Positions 11,736 through 23,489 of a stretch of DNA of 64,000 nucleotides are shown here, piece by piece. The stretch's first letter is position 1. Each line of letters opens with the position of its first letter. The stretch spans positions 106,167,157 to 106,231,156 of the forward strand of contig NC_053497.1 in assembly GCF_905171775.1 (NCBI RefSeq). Direction: 5' to 3'. This DNA comes from Rana temporaria. Its lineage: Eukaryota > Chordata > Amphibia > Anura > Ranidae. The notes beneath the pieces were generated by a model, which made no database searches, was not told the DNA's origin, and was given only the letters and a program-made list of their open reading frames with translations. Position numbers and translations under genes: made by a program.

Positions 11736-12417
11736 ACCAATATTTTTTTTACTTCACCAACTTAGACTATTGTGTTCTGCTTCATCACATATAATTCAGA
11801 TTAAAAAAACATTGAACTAAAGGCTGTAATGTAACAAAATAGGTAAAAAGCCAAGGGGGGTGAATACTTTTGCAAGGCACTGTATTTACACTGTGCAGAA
11901 AACACTACGCCATTTACGTTTGCATCAGAACACCTTATACACTTATGTCCCACCACAGTCACACTCCCTTACTATTGATATTGTTATTAGCTCTGACATT
12001 TTCCTTATCACTGTACAGAGTACACTGTACCAGGCACATCTGTCGCTACAGTAGAGAGGCTTACACTCAAATGTATTACATGGTAATTGCGTAGATGTTT
12101 GTTACAGTGTGAGTGGCCATAGTTGATTGGATCATTTTAAGTGATACTTCCAAGTATGAGCATCACTTGTGAGAACTAGACTGTGCCAGTATTATAAAAA
12201 AAAAGAGATTACAAGACCTTCCAAAGGTTGGCGTTACTTTTTATAACAGAGGGAAAATTCTAATGTAAAGAAAGTCTCCTTATGAATCTTTTTCTTGAGA
12301 AAAGGCAACAATTAGAGTACTATGTGCATGCTACTGGAGGAGGGGATTGACAGACAGATATCTCTCTACCCAAACTAACTTGATGACTATCTTGGAAAAA
12401 AACTGCTTTACACTATG

Positions 12418-13129
12418 GGGCAGATTCACGTAGATCTGCGGCGGCGTAACGTATCGCATTTACGTTACGCCGCCGCAAGTTTTACAGGCAAGTGCTTGAT
12501 TCACAAAGCACTTGCCTGTAAAGTTGCGGCAGCGTAACGTAAATCCTCCGGCGCAAGCCCGCCTAATTCAAATGATCCGGGTAGGGGGCGTGGATCATTT
12601 AAATTAGGCGCGTTCCCGCGCCGAACGTACTGCGCATGCGCCGTCCCTAAAATTTCCCGACGTGCATTGCAGTAAATGACGTCGCAAGGACGTCATTGGT
12701 TTCGACGTGAACGTAAATGGCGTCCAGCGCCATTCACGGACGACTTACGCAAACGTGGTAAAATTTTCAAATTGCGACGCGGGAACGACGGCCATACTTA
12801 ACATTGGATACGCCACCTAGGGGACATGTTTATATTTACGCCACGTATCTCTTACGGAAACGGCGTAAATTTACTGCGACGGGCAAGCGTACGTTCGTGA
12901 ATCGGCGTAACGACTCATTTGCATATTCTACGCCGACCGCAATGGAAGCGCCACCTAGCGGCCAGCGTGAATATTGCACCCTAAGATACGACGGCGCAGG
13001 CCGTCGTATCTTAGGCATGTTAAAGTGTATCTCAGTTTGAGAATACACTTAAACATACAACGGGCTTAGATTCGGAGTTACGTCGGCGTATCTACTGATA
13101 CGCCGGCATAACTCTTTGTGAATCTGGCC
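12418..13129. mobile_element. GGCCAGATTC-family element, copy 1
   Basis: This 712 bp GC-rich element is bounded by GGGCAGATTCAC and GTGAATCTGGCC. A perfect 5 bp duplication CTATG flanks it (12413-12417 and 13130-13134). The interior is dominated by inverted words such as GCGGCGTAACGTA and AAGCACTTGCCTGTAA, with CGTGAACGTAAATGGCGTC in the centre. It is non-coding and its superfamily is unknown. Other copies start at 34511, 45744, 47511 and 54383. Confidence 0.85.
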
Positions 13130-13134
13130 CTATG

Positions 13135-14305
13135 AGCGTAATTGACTGACTGTTCCTGGCAACATGCAAAATTTCAGAAATTCCTATTGAGTATGGCGAA
13201 TTCTTCAAGCGCTTGCACAGGAATACCAAGACAAGACAGGCAACCAATAAAATATAAATTTGCTGTCCTTCTCTATTGGCAAGAGGGTTGGATTTACCCT
13301 TTAAGAACTTTATGGTATTGCAGACGTTACATCGCAGTTATAATATTTCTTAATAGAAATGTCCCACTGGGCATCTTCAATCATGAGCAGGCTACCTTGA
13401 TCTAATGTGACTTTTTGTTATTTGAGCTTATGTGCCAGTTTTCGATTTATTAATGTATGTCAGGGCAACAATCCTGCAGCAACACTACAGCATTGCCCGT
13501 TTATAAAAGTCACAGCTGTTGTGGAGCTGCAGAAGAGGATTCTGGGATAGCGTGTGCGTATGGTCTAATTGCCTAAATTATTGGCTCCAGGCAAATTGAG
13601 AAGGGCGGGTGGGCAAGAGAGGGTGAGTAGAGCCCTACCAAGCCCTTGAATCTTAAGTTAATTAGTCCAGCCAGGGGAGGGCAAAGGGCACAAGACGGGG
13701 ATCTGAGGAGCTGACACAACTGATGTTGCTTATGTTTTGGGTTTATTTTGTTATTCTGATAACTGATTTTGTTCTGAACAGAAACACTAGCATAAAAATA
13801 AGTAAAAATAAGAGTCAGATTTCCTCCGTTCATAGCGGCCGTCCTAGGACAAGATGAGGAACAAAAGAATGAACATCATTTTTCAGCGGGCCCCCCTCCC
13901 TTTATATCAAGGCCCAGAGTCACCATGTGTCTTGTGCTATCATGAAAAGACAGATTCTGTTTCACAAAGGGGCACAATCTGGGAGTCAGGCATCTTCAAA
14001 ATGCTGTCAGTGATGGGGGTGGGGGTTAGTTTGCATGTTGTTGCTGAGCTCTACACTCTTCTGGAAAGCAGTTTATCGGGCATGCTAAAGTGTAAATGGC
14101 CGTGTCATGGTCCAAAGAGCACTTGAGGCCACCCTGGCCTGAAGCTTAGGGGTCGCCATCATCTCAAGGATGCTTCCAGCTTAAAAGATGGTATGAAGGC
14201 ACGCAACTAGCAGTGATGAGTTTATTTGGGCATCAAAAGCAACTGAAAAGTTCTACTTTTTTTAAAACTGCGTTTTCATAGCTCTGGGGTGGAAGATCTC
14301 CCTCA
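13135..14305. other. Intergenic DNA without recognised features
   Basis: No gene or clear transposon end is seen. Several short open frames have no recognisable domains. Confidence 0.4.
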
Positions 14306-14313
14306 GTTTAGCG

Positions 14314-14460
14314 CAGGGGTCTTCAAACTATGGCCCTCCAGTTGTTTAGGAACTACAATTCTCATCATGTCTAGTCATGTCTGTGAATGTCAGAGTTTTG
14401 AATGCCTCTTGAGATATGTAGTTCCACAACAGCTAGAGGGCCATAGTTTAAGGATCCCTG
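14314..14460. mobile_element. hAT-type MITE, CAGGGGTCTTCAAACT family
   Basis: This 147 bp element starts CAGGGGTCTTCAAACTATGG and ends CCATAGTTTAAGGATCCCTG. It has an 8 bp duplication with one mismatch, GTTTAGCG/GTTTAGTG. The interior contains a FLANK-like palindrome around AACTACAATTC/GTAGTTCC. Another copy lies at 62340. Confidence 0.9.
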
Positions 14461-14558
14461 GTTTAGTGCAACAAGAAAAAGCAACTATGTAAAAATACTT
14501 TTTTGTTTAAAGGTGCAACATCAAGGGAAATTTGGACTCCACACATACGAGATGTGAC

Positions 14559-15797
14559 CAGGGGCGGATCAGGGGGGGGCAACAGGGCAATTGTCCCCCC
14601 CCTGAAAGTTGCGGGCGATTTACCGTGAAGGCGTGAATGTGCGGGCGGGTGAGCCGGCATGCAAGTGACAGTGCGGGCGGCGCGGTGGATGAGCCACCGC
14701 GCACTGACTGTGCGAGCGGACGCAGCTATGCGGTTCGGCAGGCGGGTGTGAGAGGGGACGAGAAGCTGCCAGCTGGGAGGCTCGGTGGGTGACCTGGCCA
14801 ATCAGCGCATGGTGGAGAAGAGAGATGACATCATCTCTCACCGCCTGGCGCCCGCCCTAGATCCCGGCAGTTCCGCCCTCACTCACAGTACTACGTGACT
14901 GCACTAGTGAGTATAAAACTGTAAAGACATTTCTGCCTTCCTGATTGGTCTGTCCGCCTGTCCATCTAGCCAAGCCCCGCCCTGATAACATAATTTACTG
15001 TCAGAGACTATGCAGGCAGCAGAGAAATTACATTATCTCTCTGCTGCCTGACATCGGGACACAGGAAGTGGCAATCCCCATTCCCCACCTAAGCAGGAAA
15101 GTGACAATCCGCAAGGTGAGGCAGGTGACGTGGCAAGTGACAATCTGCAACTTGTGGCAAGTGGACAATCCGCAATGTGTTGCAGGTGACGTGGCAAGTG
15201 GACAATCCGCAATGTGTGGCAGGTGACGTGGCAAGTGGACAATCCACAATGTGTGGCAGGTGACATGGCAAGTGACAATCTGCAACTTGTGGCAAGTGGA
15301 CAATCCGCAATGTGTGGCAGGTGACGTGGCAAGTGGACAATCCGCAATGTGTGGCAAGTGGACAATCCGCAATGTGTGGCAGGTGACGTGGCAAGTGACA
15401 ATCTGCAATTTTTGGTGAGTGGACAATCCATAATGTGTGGCAGGTAACGTGACAAGTGACAATCTGCAACTTGTGGCAAGTGGACAATCCACAACGTATA
15501 GCAGGTGACGTGGCAAGTGACAATCCGCAACGTGTGGCAGGTGACGTGGCAAGTGACAATCTGCATCTGGCGACAGTGGCAAGTGACACACTCGGGGCTC
15601 CCACTGATTCTGCATTATGGTGAGTTGAACCATTACATTTTATATAACAATGTAATAATAGAAATAATGCGCTTCAATCATCCTGACGCCATAAATGATT
15701 GAAGCATTAACACCAGCCATTTGCCAAATAAATTGCCCGCAAAAAATCTTATTTTCTTCAGTGCCCCTCCCAAGACTAGACTCTGGATCCACCCCTG
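14559..15797. mobile_element. hAT-type non-autonomous element with internal minisatellite
   Basis: The ends are CAGGGGCGGATC and GGATCCACCCCTG, flanked by a perfect 8 bp duplication GATGTGAC (14551-14558 and 15798-15805). The 1,239 bp interior holds no transposase; about 500 bp is a tandem repeat. The hAT call rests on the 8 bp duplication and CAGGGG ends. Confidence 0.85.
15085..15590. repeat. Minisatellite of about 35-37 bp units
   Basis: Variant units built from GTGGCAAGTGGACAATCCGC and AATGTGTGGCAGGTGACGT repeat about 14 times, with higher-order mixing of long and short versions. All three minus-strand frames stay open (up to 201 codons) only because of the repeat; they are not genes. 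Confidence 0.9.
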
Positions 15798-15928
15798 GAT
15801 GTGACGACCAATCTATCAATGTCAACTACATTTGGCAGATCGAAGGTCACTTTCAAAGTGTACCAACACTGGTTTACCAATTTGATTTTAATTTAACTGC
15901 AGCCAGGTCAACAAAATGGAAGTTCTAA

Positions 15929-16348
15929 GGCCCCGTACACACGGTCGGTTTGGTCCGATGAGAATGAACCAAAGTTCATTTTCATCTGACCAAACCGACC
16001 GTGTGTATAGGCTATCGGTCTGTTTTCCTTCGGTCCAAAATTTTAAAACATGCTTCAAAACCGAACCGATGGACCGCTGCCTGATCGGACCAAACTGATG
16101 GTTAGTACAGAAAAGCATCAGTTCAAAACCCGCGCATGCTCAGAATCAAGTCGACGCATGCTTGGAAGCATTGAACTTAATTTTATTCAGCACGTCGTGT
16201 GTTTGACGTCACCGTGTTCTGACCCGATCGGCTTTTGGACTGACGGTGTGTACACATATCAGGCCGTACGGCCACTTCAGAGGTGAACCGATGAAAATGG
16301 TCCGTCGGACCATTCTTATCGGTTTTGTCCGACCGTGTGTACGGGGCC
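15929..16348. mobile_element. Harbinger-type MITE, GGCCCCGTACACACGGTCGG family
   Basis: This 420 bp element begins GGCCCCGTACACACGGTCGG and ends with the inverse. It is flanked by TAA and TTA, compatible with a TWA target. The termini share GGCCCCRTACACACG with the intact Harbinger at 35937. A GCATGCTCAGAATCAAG core near 16135 recurs in the MITEs at 32515 and 48571. Confidence 0.87.
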
Positions 16349-18344
16349 TTAGTGGTTGTGATAGGTGGATGAATTTACACATTCTTCTGTGGATTCTTAA
16401 AGGTCAGACAGCAAAAAAAAAAAAAATCTGCTGCTGCTGAGAGTTTGGTAAGCTTCATGCCAAACCAGGTAACTAGGTAACGCTTGGGCATTGGTTAATG
16501 GAGGAGGGGTTTAGCTTAGTGCATCTGCTTTGCGTATTTATTAAGAAGTGCTCATCTGCTGCTGTCAGGGAACCCAGTTGATAAATAATAGCTTTTGTCA
16601 ATGAACCAGTTTGGAGTTCACACTAAGCAGGACCCCCTGCATGGAGCCTAGTTTACTGTCTATAGACGGGAAAGTGACCTGCCATTGGTCCTCTGTGGCA
16701 GTGCCCCACTGACCTGTCTCTGACCTCAGGCTGTTGTCACTGTGACTTTTCATCTACATGTGGGACAAAATGGGAGATAAGGGAACCTGTCCCAGCTCTT
16801 AGTTCACCATTGATGGTCCAACTTTGATGGAAGATGTTAAGGGACCCTTATGTAAAAAGTATGGGGGTCAATCATTGACAGTCCTATAATGAATAGAAAT
16901 GGTCTCTGAAGAGGATGCCTAGAATTTATAGGAACACCACCGATATATGAAACATTATTAAAGTGTTATTTTATCTGAGATGTATAAGCATAATATATCG
17001 TCTATAAGAATGTACTATTGTAAGAAATTATCATCATGCAATTATTTTATAATATTATTGCTTTGAGTAAGGTGCAGTAGCATATACAGCAGATCATCAT
17101 TGTAATTATTATATTTATGCGTTTGCCTTAGGAGGTGACATTGCCGGCAATTGCTGCCGATTTTGCATGCAATTTGACATGTCAAATCGCATACCAAATC
17201 GCATTAAAGTGAACCAGGGCTCATACTGATTTATATCAAATCTGTGCGTCAGGCATGTGCAAAGTACAAGAATCAAATATTTCAAACAAACATCCATCAA
17301 CAATTTTGATTTCCTCTTACTTTTTGCTGAATCTCCAGGACAAGAAAAAAAAGGGAGTATCTCCCCAACTTGACACAGAAAGCGAAACAAACCTAAAAAA
17401 AAACTGGGGTTCTAACTACTCTTTTTTCTATCCAAGACTAAACAAACTTTAGATATAAAGCTTTCTTACTAAGAATGAACTAAACAGCGCCCCTAGTGCC
17501 CAGTCTGCAGTGGAGAAGGAGGAACTTTTGACATTTTACATCAGGAATGCAACCTTGTAATGTACCGATTCTCCGTTGTATTCCTGTGAGGCTGGCTAAA
17601 CATTGTACAGATTGTGTTATAATTAGCAATGGAAATGTCAAAAGTCAATTTAAGTGACAAAGCTGTTCCTTTATTTTTTGATGGCTACTCACATGTCATA
17701 CCGCAGCCAAACAAGTGTCTAAAGGCCCTAAACCATAATGTGCTATAACATACCTTTTTCTATATTCTCCCAGAAGTACTAACTCTTCTGCAAAATCTGT
17801 GCGCTGGCTGGGACGGAGTTAATGAACCCGAAGGGGAATTGTAAGCTTTTAGCGTGTTTTTCTTTTAATATCCTCTCAACCATAAAATAAAAATCTGCAA
17901 GGGTTATTTTAAGAATTCCTTTTGATGGCTGCTCTTTTGCCTCCAGAAGTCTGAAATCGCGCCTCTGATGGAGGACGTGGGAGAAATTAGTAATTTGCAG
18001 CTGTAATTGGTGTGGATCAGACATTCCGTCGTGCTTTGCCCAGAGGTGGATAATCAATGGCTGGCCCCAGCAGGCATTATCCAATCACTGAGTAGATGAA
18101 AGTAAAACATAGCACCCGTTGCACTACTGCACTCCATGCACAAGACTGTTCCCCCCCCAGTGCTGCGGAAAATTGTAAGAATTGCCATAGTCATGACCGC
18201 TACATCTGATGAAACTTCCAGAGGCCAAAGTGACCAGGAGCCAACCTCCAGAGAGAAAGGAACCCCCTTGTAACCGCTTCAGCCATGCAGCATGATTTGT
18301 AGTGATGGGTATAGTGTTATTCCTGTATTTTGTTGCATTTTCAT
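16349..18344. other. Mostly unique DNA with a possible conserved non-coding element
   Basis: This is one of the longest stretches here without transposon ends. The part at about 17780-18080 has balanced composition and words such as TTTGCAGCTGTAATTGG and AAATCTGCAAGGGTTATTTT that look like a conserved developmental enhancer. No open frame of substance is present, and conservation could not be tested. Confidence 0.35.
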
Positions 18345-18345
18345 T

Positions 18346-19121
18346 AAGAGCCAGTTCACACCACATGCAGTCTAGTGCGTTTTTTTCTGCATCAAAAACG
18401 CATGGAAAGTAGGTTATATGGTTTACAATGGCGTAGTTTGCACCAGTGCTCACAATACCAGTGTGTTCCAGTTCCAGAAAAAAAAGTAGAACATGCTGCA
18501 TTTTTCCTGCTCTAGACTGTGCTGGAACACTGTAAAACACACTGGAACGCACCTAAACACACCAGAAATGCACTGGAACATATATGTCCTTATTTAAAGC
18601 GGGTGTTTACCCAAAAATCAACTTTCTGCAGTTAGATCCAGCATACTGCTGACATATGCAGTATGCTGGTCTTTTTTTTTTTTTTTGGTACTTATTGTTT
18701 TAGCAGTATTTCTTCTATCGCTCCGAGCGGGGATTACTTCCTGGTATAGGCGTTCCCGAAGACAAGCAAGTTGATTGACAGCCTTCGATAGCGCGTCACG
18801 GCTTCCCAAAATCCACACGAGTGACACTCGGCAATTTACGGCGCCCATTCCCCGCTCGGACCGATAGAAGAAATACTGCTAAAACGATAAGTACCAAAAT
18901 AAAAAAAAAAAGACCAGCATACTGCAGATGTCAGCAGTATGCTGGATCTAACTACAGAAAGTTCATTTTTGGGTGAACTCCCGCTTTAAGGTTAAGAAAA
19001 AAAAGGGGGGGGGAAACACTGGACTGCACCAAAAACGCACTGGAACGCATAAAAAAATGTGAATGCAGAAAAGCATCTGGAACGCATCCAGACTGCGTTT
19101 CTATGGTGTGAACTGGCCTTT
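18346..19121. mobile_element. Inverted-repeat element, GAGCCAGTTCACACC family
   Basis: GAGCCAGTTCACACCACATG on the left and TATGGTGTGAACTGGCCTTT on the right are inverted ends of a MITE rich in AAAACGCACTGGAACGC words. Trinucleotides TAA and TTAG lie outside. A second element (18598-18985) inserted into its middle. Confidence 0.65.
18598..18985. mobile_element. TTAA-flanked fold-back element
   Basis: TTAA lies at both borders (18594-18597 and 18986-18989). The ends AAGCGGGTGTTTACCC and GGGTGAACTCCCGCTT start an inverted repeat that extends almost to the centre, including CAGCATACTGC and AGTATTTCTTCTATCG arms. It belongs with the element at 49726. TTAA targets are typical of piggyBac- or Kolobok-like elements; no transposase is present. 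Confidence 0.85.
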
Positions 19122-20039
19122 AGAGCGGTTCTATAGTCATTTCTTTAAAAATTTAAAGTCACCAGCTACAAAAACGGGAGCTCCTGACTTTTAATAAACA
19201 GACACTCACCTGTCCAGGGATCTAGGTCCATCCACACCTGAACTGGTTTCTTCACCAGTCTTTGTGTCCCAGTGCCAGCATGTTAACTGTGGGCAGCTGG
19301 CTGTGATTCCTTGCAACTTTGCGCCCTGTGAGTGGTCCCGCAACTTTCTGAGACCTGTAAGTATCCCAGAAGGCTAGAGGCAGGGAGGGGGGACTGCGAT
19401 CTGCAAACCGATCTGGGGGTGTCATTAACTTCACAATGACATCCCCAGCGGTTATCAGATCTCAGTGTGAACCAGTGTGGATTCAGGTGCGATGCAGGAA
19501 CCGGCACTGAATCGCAGGGATTCCTGCATTGCACCAGTGTGAACCGGGACTAAAAGGTGAAATTTTACAAACTCTAACTGTAACCACTGATGTTTTAGAT
19601 TTTAGGTAAAGAGGTGGGTAGTTTAGAAAGAATACAGTTCAGATGTGGTCCCTGATGTCTTTGGACATACCAACAATTTAACTGAAAGTTGAACTTTACC
19701 CATAACAACTTGATAAAAAAGAATGTTATTTAGCAAGGAACATGTTTTCCTCATTCATAATTATGCTGTCAAAATAGGTGTGTGCTGTAAATGGCCTCCA
19801 GCATTGTTCCTGATTCTTCTTCCTGGAGGCTGCCATTTTGCTGAAGCTCAGAGCCTTTTTGATTTAAACCTATTCATTTATTCATTTAAAAAAACAGTTA
19901 CACTCCTGGAGTGCTGGGATTGCTAATTGACATATTTATTTGTGTCCTCAACCAAACTGTCAAACCATTAAATGGCTGGTGTCGTAACTGATCACATGTG
20001 CAGCACCATGGCAGTTGACAATCAAACAGAAGCAAGGGT
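19122..20039. other. Intergenic DNA with a repeat fragment
   Basis: The part near 19430-19555 ends in CCAGTGTGAACCGGGACT, resembling the CAGTGTGAA-ended repeats at 55034. No gene is seen in the remainder. Confidence 0.4.
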
Positions 20040-20956
20040 TTAGTTTGCACATATATGCTCAATCCATCTAAAACCAAGCTCATAATATTTCTTCCCCCCA
20101 CTTACCCCTTCCCTTGACTTCTCTGTCAAGATCAATGGCACAACTATTAGTCCATCCCCACATGCCAGGGTGCTAGGGGTAACCCTGGACTCTGAACTGT
20201 CCTTTCAGGCCCACATCCAATCCCTGTCCAAATCATGCCACCTTAACCTCCCCAACATCTCCAGAATGCGCCCCTTTTTAACCAATGACACCACCAAGCT
20301 TTTAATTCACTGCCTGGTTATCTATCACCTTGACTACTGAAACTCCCTCCTCATTGGATTACCTTTACATACATTATATCCCCTTCAGTTCATCATGAAT
20401 GCTGCTGCAAGACTAATTCACCTTACAAAGCATTCAGTGTCCTCTGCCCCTCTCTGCCAATCCCTCCACTGGCTTCCACTCACCCAACAAATAAAATTTA
20501 AAGTCACTTACAAAGCCATCCACAACTCTGTCCCCAGCTTCATCACTAGCTTGATCTCAAAATATCAACCAAGTCGCTCTCAAGACCTCCTGCTCTCTAA
20601 CGCCCTTGTCACCTCCTGTCATGCTTGTCTCCAAGATTTCTACAGAGCTTCTCCCATTCTTTGGAACTCCCTACCCCAATCTTTCTGACTGTCTCCTAAT
20701 CTCTCCATCTTAAGACGATCCCTAAAACCCCTTCTCTTTAAAGAAGTCTATCCTGTTTCTAACTAATACACTGTTTTTTACTTTCATCATCAATTGACCC
20801 TCCCTATTAGATTGTAAGCTCTAATGAGCAGGGTCCTCTGATTCCTCTTGTACCAAATCGTATTGTAACTGTAATGTCTGCCTTCATTTTGTAAAGCGCT
20901 GTGCAAACTTTTGGTGCTATATAAACTAAATAAATATATAATAATAATAATAATAA
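20040..20956 (+). pseudogene. 3' part of an L2/CR1-type LINE
   Basis: Plus-strand frames read as the C-terminal part of a CR1-superfamily reverse transcriptase: ARVLGVTLDSELSFQAHIQS, then KLLIHCLVIYHLDY followed by a premature stop, then MNAAARLIHLTKHS and LHWLPLTQQIKFKVTYKAIH, ending with LWNSLPQSF. The 3' UTR contains ATTAGATTGTAAGCTCTAATGAG and TGTAAAGCGCTGTGC, and ends in ATA/AAT repeats, as L2/Rex1-like LINEs do. The copy is 5'-truncated and carries at least one stop codon. Confidence 0.8.
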
Positions 20957-21051
20957 GCTGCAGGGCCACTTCACTGCAGCCTAGTGTACTACAGTCATAA
21001 CTATACATTTTAAGAGTCTCCAAAGTTGGAGCACATATATATAACAATGGA

Positions 21052-21165
21052 TAGACTGAGGGCAGGTATCCCTGGAGGGAGCCTACCCCTCTTTAAAGGT
21101 ATAAAGAGGGGTAGACTGAGGGCAGGTATCCCTGGAGGGATCCTACCCCTCTTTAAAGGTATAGA
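21052..21165. repeat. Two-copy tandem duplication of about 60 bp
   Basis: TAGACTGAGGGCAGGTATCC and the following 30 bases occur at about 21052 and 21112 with one or two differences, both ending CTTTAAAGGTATA. Confidence 0.9.
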
Positions 21166-22689
21166 AGCGCACTGGACTCCCAACAATAGCACAATGGCAG
21201 GGAAGTCCAGTGCATCCCCTAACCAATTAACCAACTTTAACTGAAGCTTTCTAAATCCACTTATACCATAAAAAACATATTTGGGTGGACTGATTATCTA
21301 ATATGTTGCAGAGGGAGACCAGTAATTAAGGACCCTGCTCTCCTTCAGCATAGGATGGGTTAACTGTCAAGTCATGCTGAGAGGCTCAGTGCCCTGTCAG
21401 TACTATATGCATTGGCACATGAGACATCATACCCCTCCAGCCTTGGATTCATTCATTTGAAATTGACCAGAGTCTGGAGACACAGACACAATCCGCCAAA
21501 GTCGGCAACTTCAGAGTAGACGCGTTTTTTTTATTGATGGTCACGTCCAGCCCACAAATACATGCAACAGCATTATACTATACGGGACCCAAAGACATTC
21601 TGACACCTAACTAATGTGCAGTGATCTGATGTAAACATGGCCCAGCTTGGTTCATGACAGACCAGCACATCTTATAAATAATTCAGACTGACATCCATCT
21701 ATCCTGCCAGCCTCTTCTATCATTTTTCATAAAGGGTCACTCCACTCAGAACTGATGTACTAGTATTTGGTAGATGCTGGAGAATTAAACCACCTAGATA
21801 GTTTCTTCTAAGTCTTGTGGACTCTTGAGGATATCTCTGCACTGGGTTCCGGGCTCTGCACACAACTGGGAAAGAAATTGGCTGCACACCATTGCCAATC
21901 CAACAGGTTTATTGAACATGTAATGAACTGCCACCAGGACAAGAACACAGACGAGGATGGAGGTGATGCATTTCACACTGACAGTGTGCGTCTTCAAAAA
22001 ATGGGGAAAAACAAAATCGTCAAGCCTTAAATAGGAACCACCCCCACCTGACACAAGTGTCGGGTGTTGTGATTGGCTTCCCAGACATCTTGACAAGTGG
22101 ATAAAAACATTCCATATACATATACTGTATAAATCACCTAGGAAAGTGAATAGGAACATAAAACGTGACACCATCAAAATATATTAAACTGGAGAAAGGA
22201 ATACGTATGTATGAAAGTATGTATGAAAAAAAAAGGAAATAAATGAGAAACAAGACATTAAGTTATATAATGAAATAAAGATGAAAATGAGAATAGAACT
22301 TAAAAATGTGTGCCACAGAACAAAAAAGAGGGAGCAAATAGCACCTCAATATATATCCCCAAAAGGGGAGCAAAATTAAAAAAAGGAAAAATAGAAATAG
22401 AATAGTAATATATGTATCAACATCAAATGATTCAGAGTGATAACAATGAATCAAACATAATAATACAATAAAAAGATGAGTAAAAAGGACACAAACAACA
22501 TATCTGGAGATGCATGAATGGCCAAAATGTAATACAATATAATTACATAAAATTACATAAAACTAAGACAGAAGCCTGATGACCAGTAAGCTTTTTTCTT
22601 GTCTAAACATGCACTCCAAAACACATGGAATACACAAATATAATGGGAGAGCATATGAATCTATCACTACAAGCTGAACACCGCCCAGC
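21166..22689. other. AT-rich DNA, probably including Penelope-like 3' sequence
   Basis: No gene is seen. From about 21790 to 22690 the minus strand continues from the GIY-YIG remnant and may be its 3' UTR, but the boundary is not visible. Confidence 0.35.
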
Positions 22690-23115
22690 ATTACTTGGGT
22701 ATGGAAATACAACCTAAGCTCTACCAAGATGAAAATTCACAGTGGACGGCTTAGTTATATTAATGGCTCACATCCCACTCAAAATGTCCAGAGGGAATGC
22801 GAGTCTGGAGCTGAAAGATCCGCAACACTTCCCTCTGGCATAAAAGTTGAAAAATGTCACCACCCCTCTTGGGGGTACGTATTTTTTTTAATGACCTGAA
22901 CCTTCATGGCAGAGGTATCCCCAGCATGACACTCCCTAAAGTATTTAGCTACATTGGTTGTTTTATTCTTCTGCACACACTATTAATGTGTTCATAAAAA
23001 CGATCCCTTAATCGTCTTGTAGTCGTGTCCACATACTATATGTGGCATAGGTTGCAAGTGATCAAGTAGACAACATAGCTTGTGTTACAGTTGTAGAATA
23101 ATTGAATCTCAAATT
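22690..23115 (-). pseudogene. Penelope-like element GIY-YIG endonuclease remnant
   Basis: The minus strand from about 23103 reads CNTSYVVYLITCNLCHI, stop, YVDTTTRRLRDRFYEHI. This is the GIY-YIG endonuclease signature of Penelope-like retroelements: a VVYLI core, Cys pair, YV-x-T-T-R and EH. Downstream frames retain VAKYFRECHAGD, in the position of the family's conserved His block. A stop replaces a residue directly before YVD, and frames shift afterwards. The reverse transcriptase is not present upstream, so only the C-terminal end survived. Confidence 0.75.
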
Positions 23116-23489
23116 ATTTTTGGGTTGCTGAGGCTCAGATTGTATTACCACCAAGATGTTATTGCAACATGGGCCCAACTTGGACGAACTCTGCGCTGAA
23201 AGGGGCAGAGAGGGTTAGTTTTTATGTAAATCCACTTTGTTTCACAACTGTTCACAACAACAAATCCACAACTGTTCTCAACATGAGGAGCTCCTACCAG
23301 CTTTGCTGGATGTTTTATGTATTTTTTATGCAGCAGTACCCTCTTGAGGGCTGCTGAGTGTTGTAGTCCACCTGTCATCCTGCACAGCCAGGGACACGAT
23401 TTCCAGTCACTCTTAGACAGAAAACAGTCCATGCACTTTGTTTTGTATTTTTTTTTTTTTTAGGGGAATTAACTTGGATGGGGTAGGGG
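23116..23489. other. Intergenic DNA without recognised features
   Basis: No gene or element ends are seen before the hAT element at 23490. Confidence 0.4.

Larger units (their letters stand above)
9504..11882 (-). mobile_element. Tc1-like transposon, disrupted
   Basis: Ends CAGTGCCTTGCAAAAGTATT (left) and its inverse AATACTTTTGCAAGGCACTG (right) are flanked by TA, as in Tc1/mariner elements. The minus strand encodes pieces of a Tc1 transposase: KMARFEFVKRHVGD near 11060, a GGGSIMLWGCF-type block near 10890, a FQQDNDPKHTAKAT-type block near 10740 and ENLWSDLKIAVPKRKPSNL near 10620. Stops and frameshifts inactivate it. A solo LTR (9738-10461) and a second foreign block (about 11090-11735) interrupt the element. 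The same family occurs at 57704. Confidence 0.88.
7630..12095. repeat. Degenerate tandem repeat array split by transposons
   Basis: The words CTTACACTCTAATGTCC, CACAGTCACAC, TATTATTATACATTTATATAG and CTGTACAGAGAACACTG recur in the same order at about 7640-7813, 8255-8310, 9460-9503 and 11883-12090. These are pieces of one degenerate tandem array with a unit of roughly 150 bp. Later arrivals interrupt it: a MITE at 7814-8254, a palindrome plus LINE tail at 8432-9455, and a Tc1 element at 9504-11882. The array itself has no coding signal. Confidence 0.55.

Noticed and set aside
15028..15633. Long overlapping minus-strand frames of 171-201 codons
   Set aside because: They are produced by the minisatellite in the hAT element; all three frames are open and the peptides are repeat-derived.
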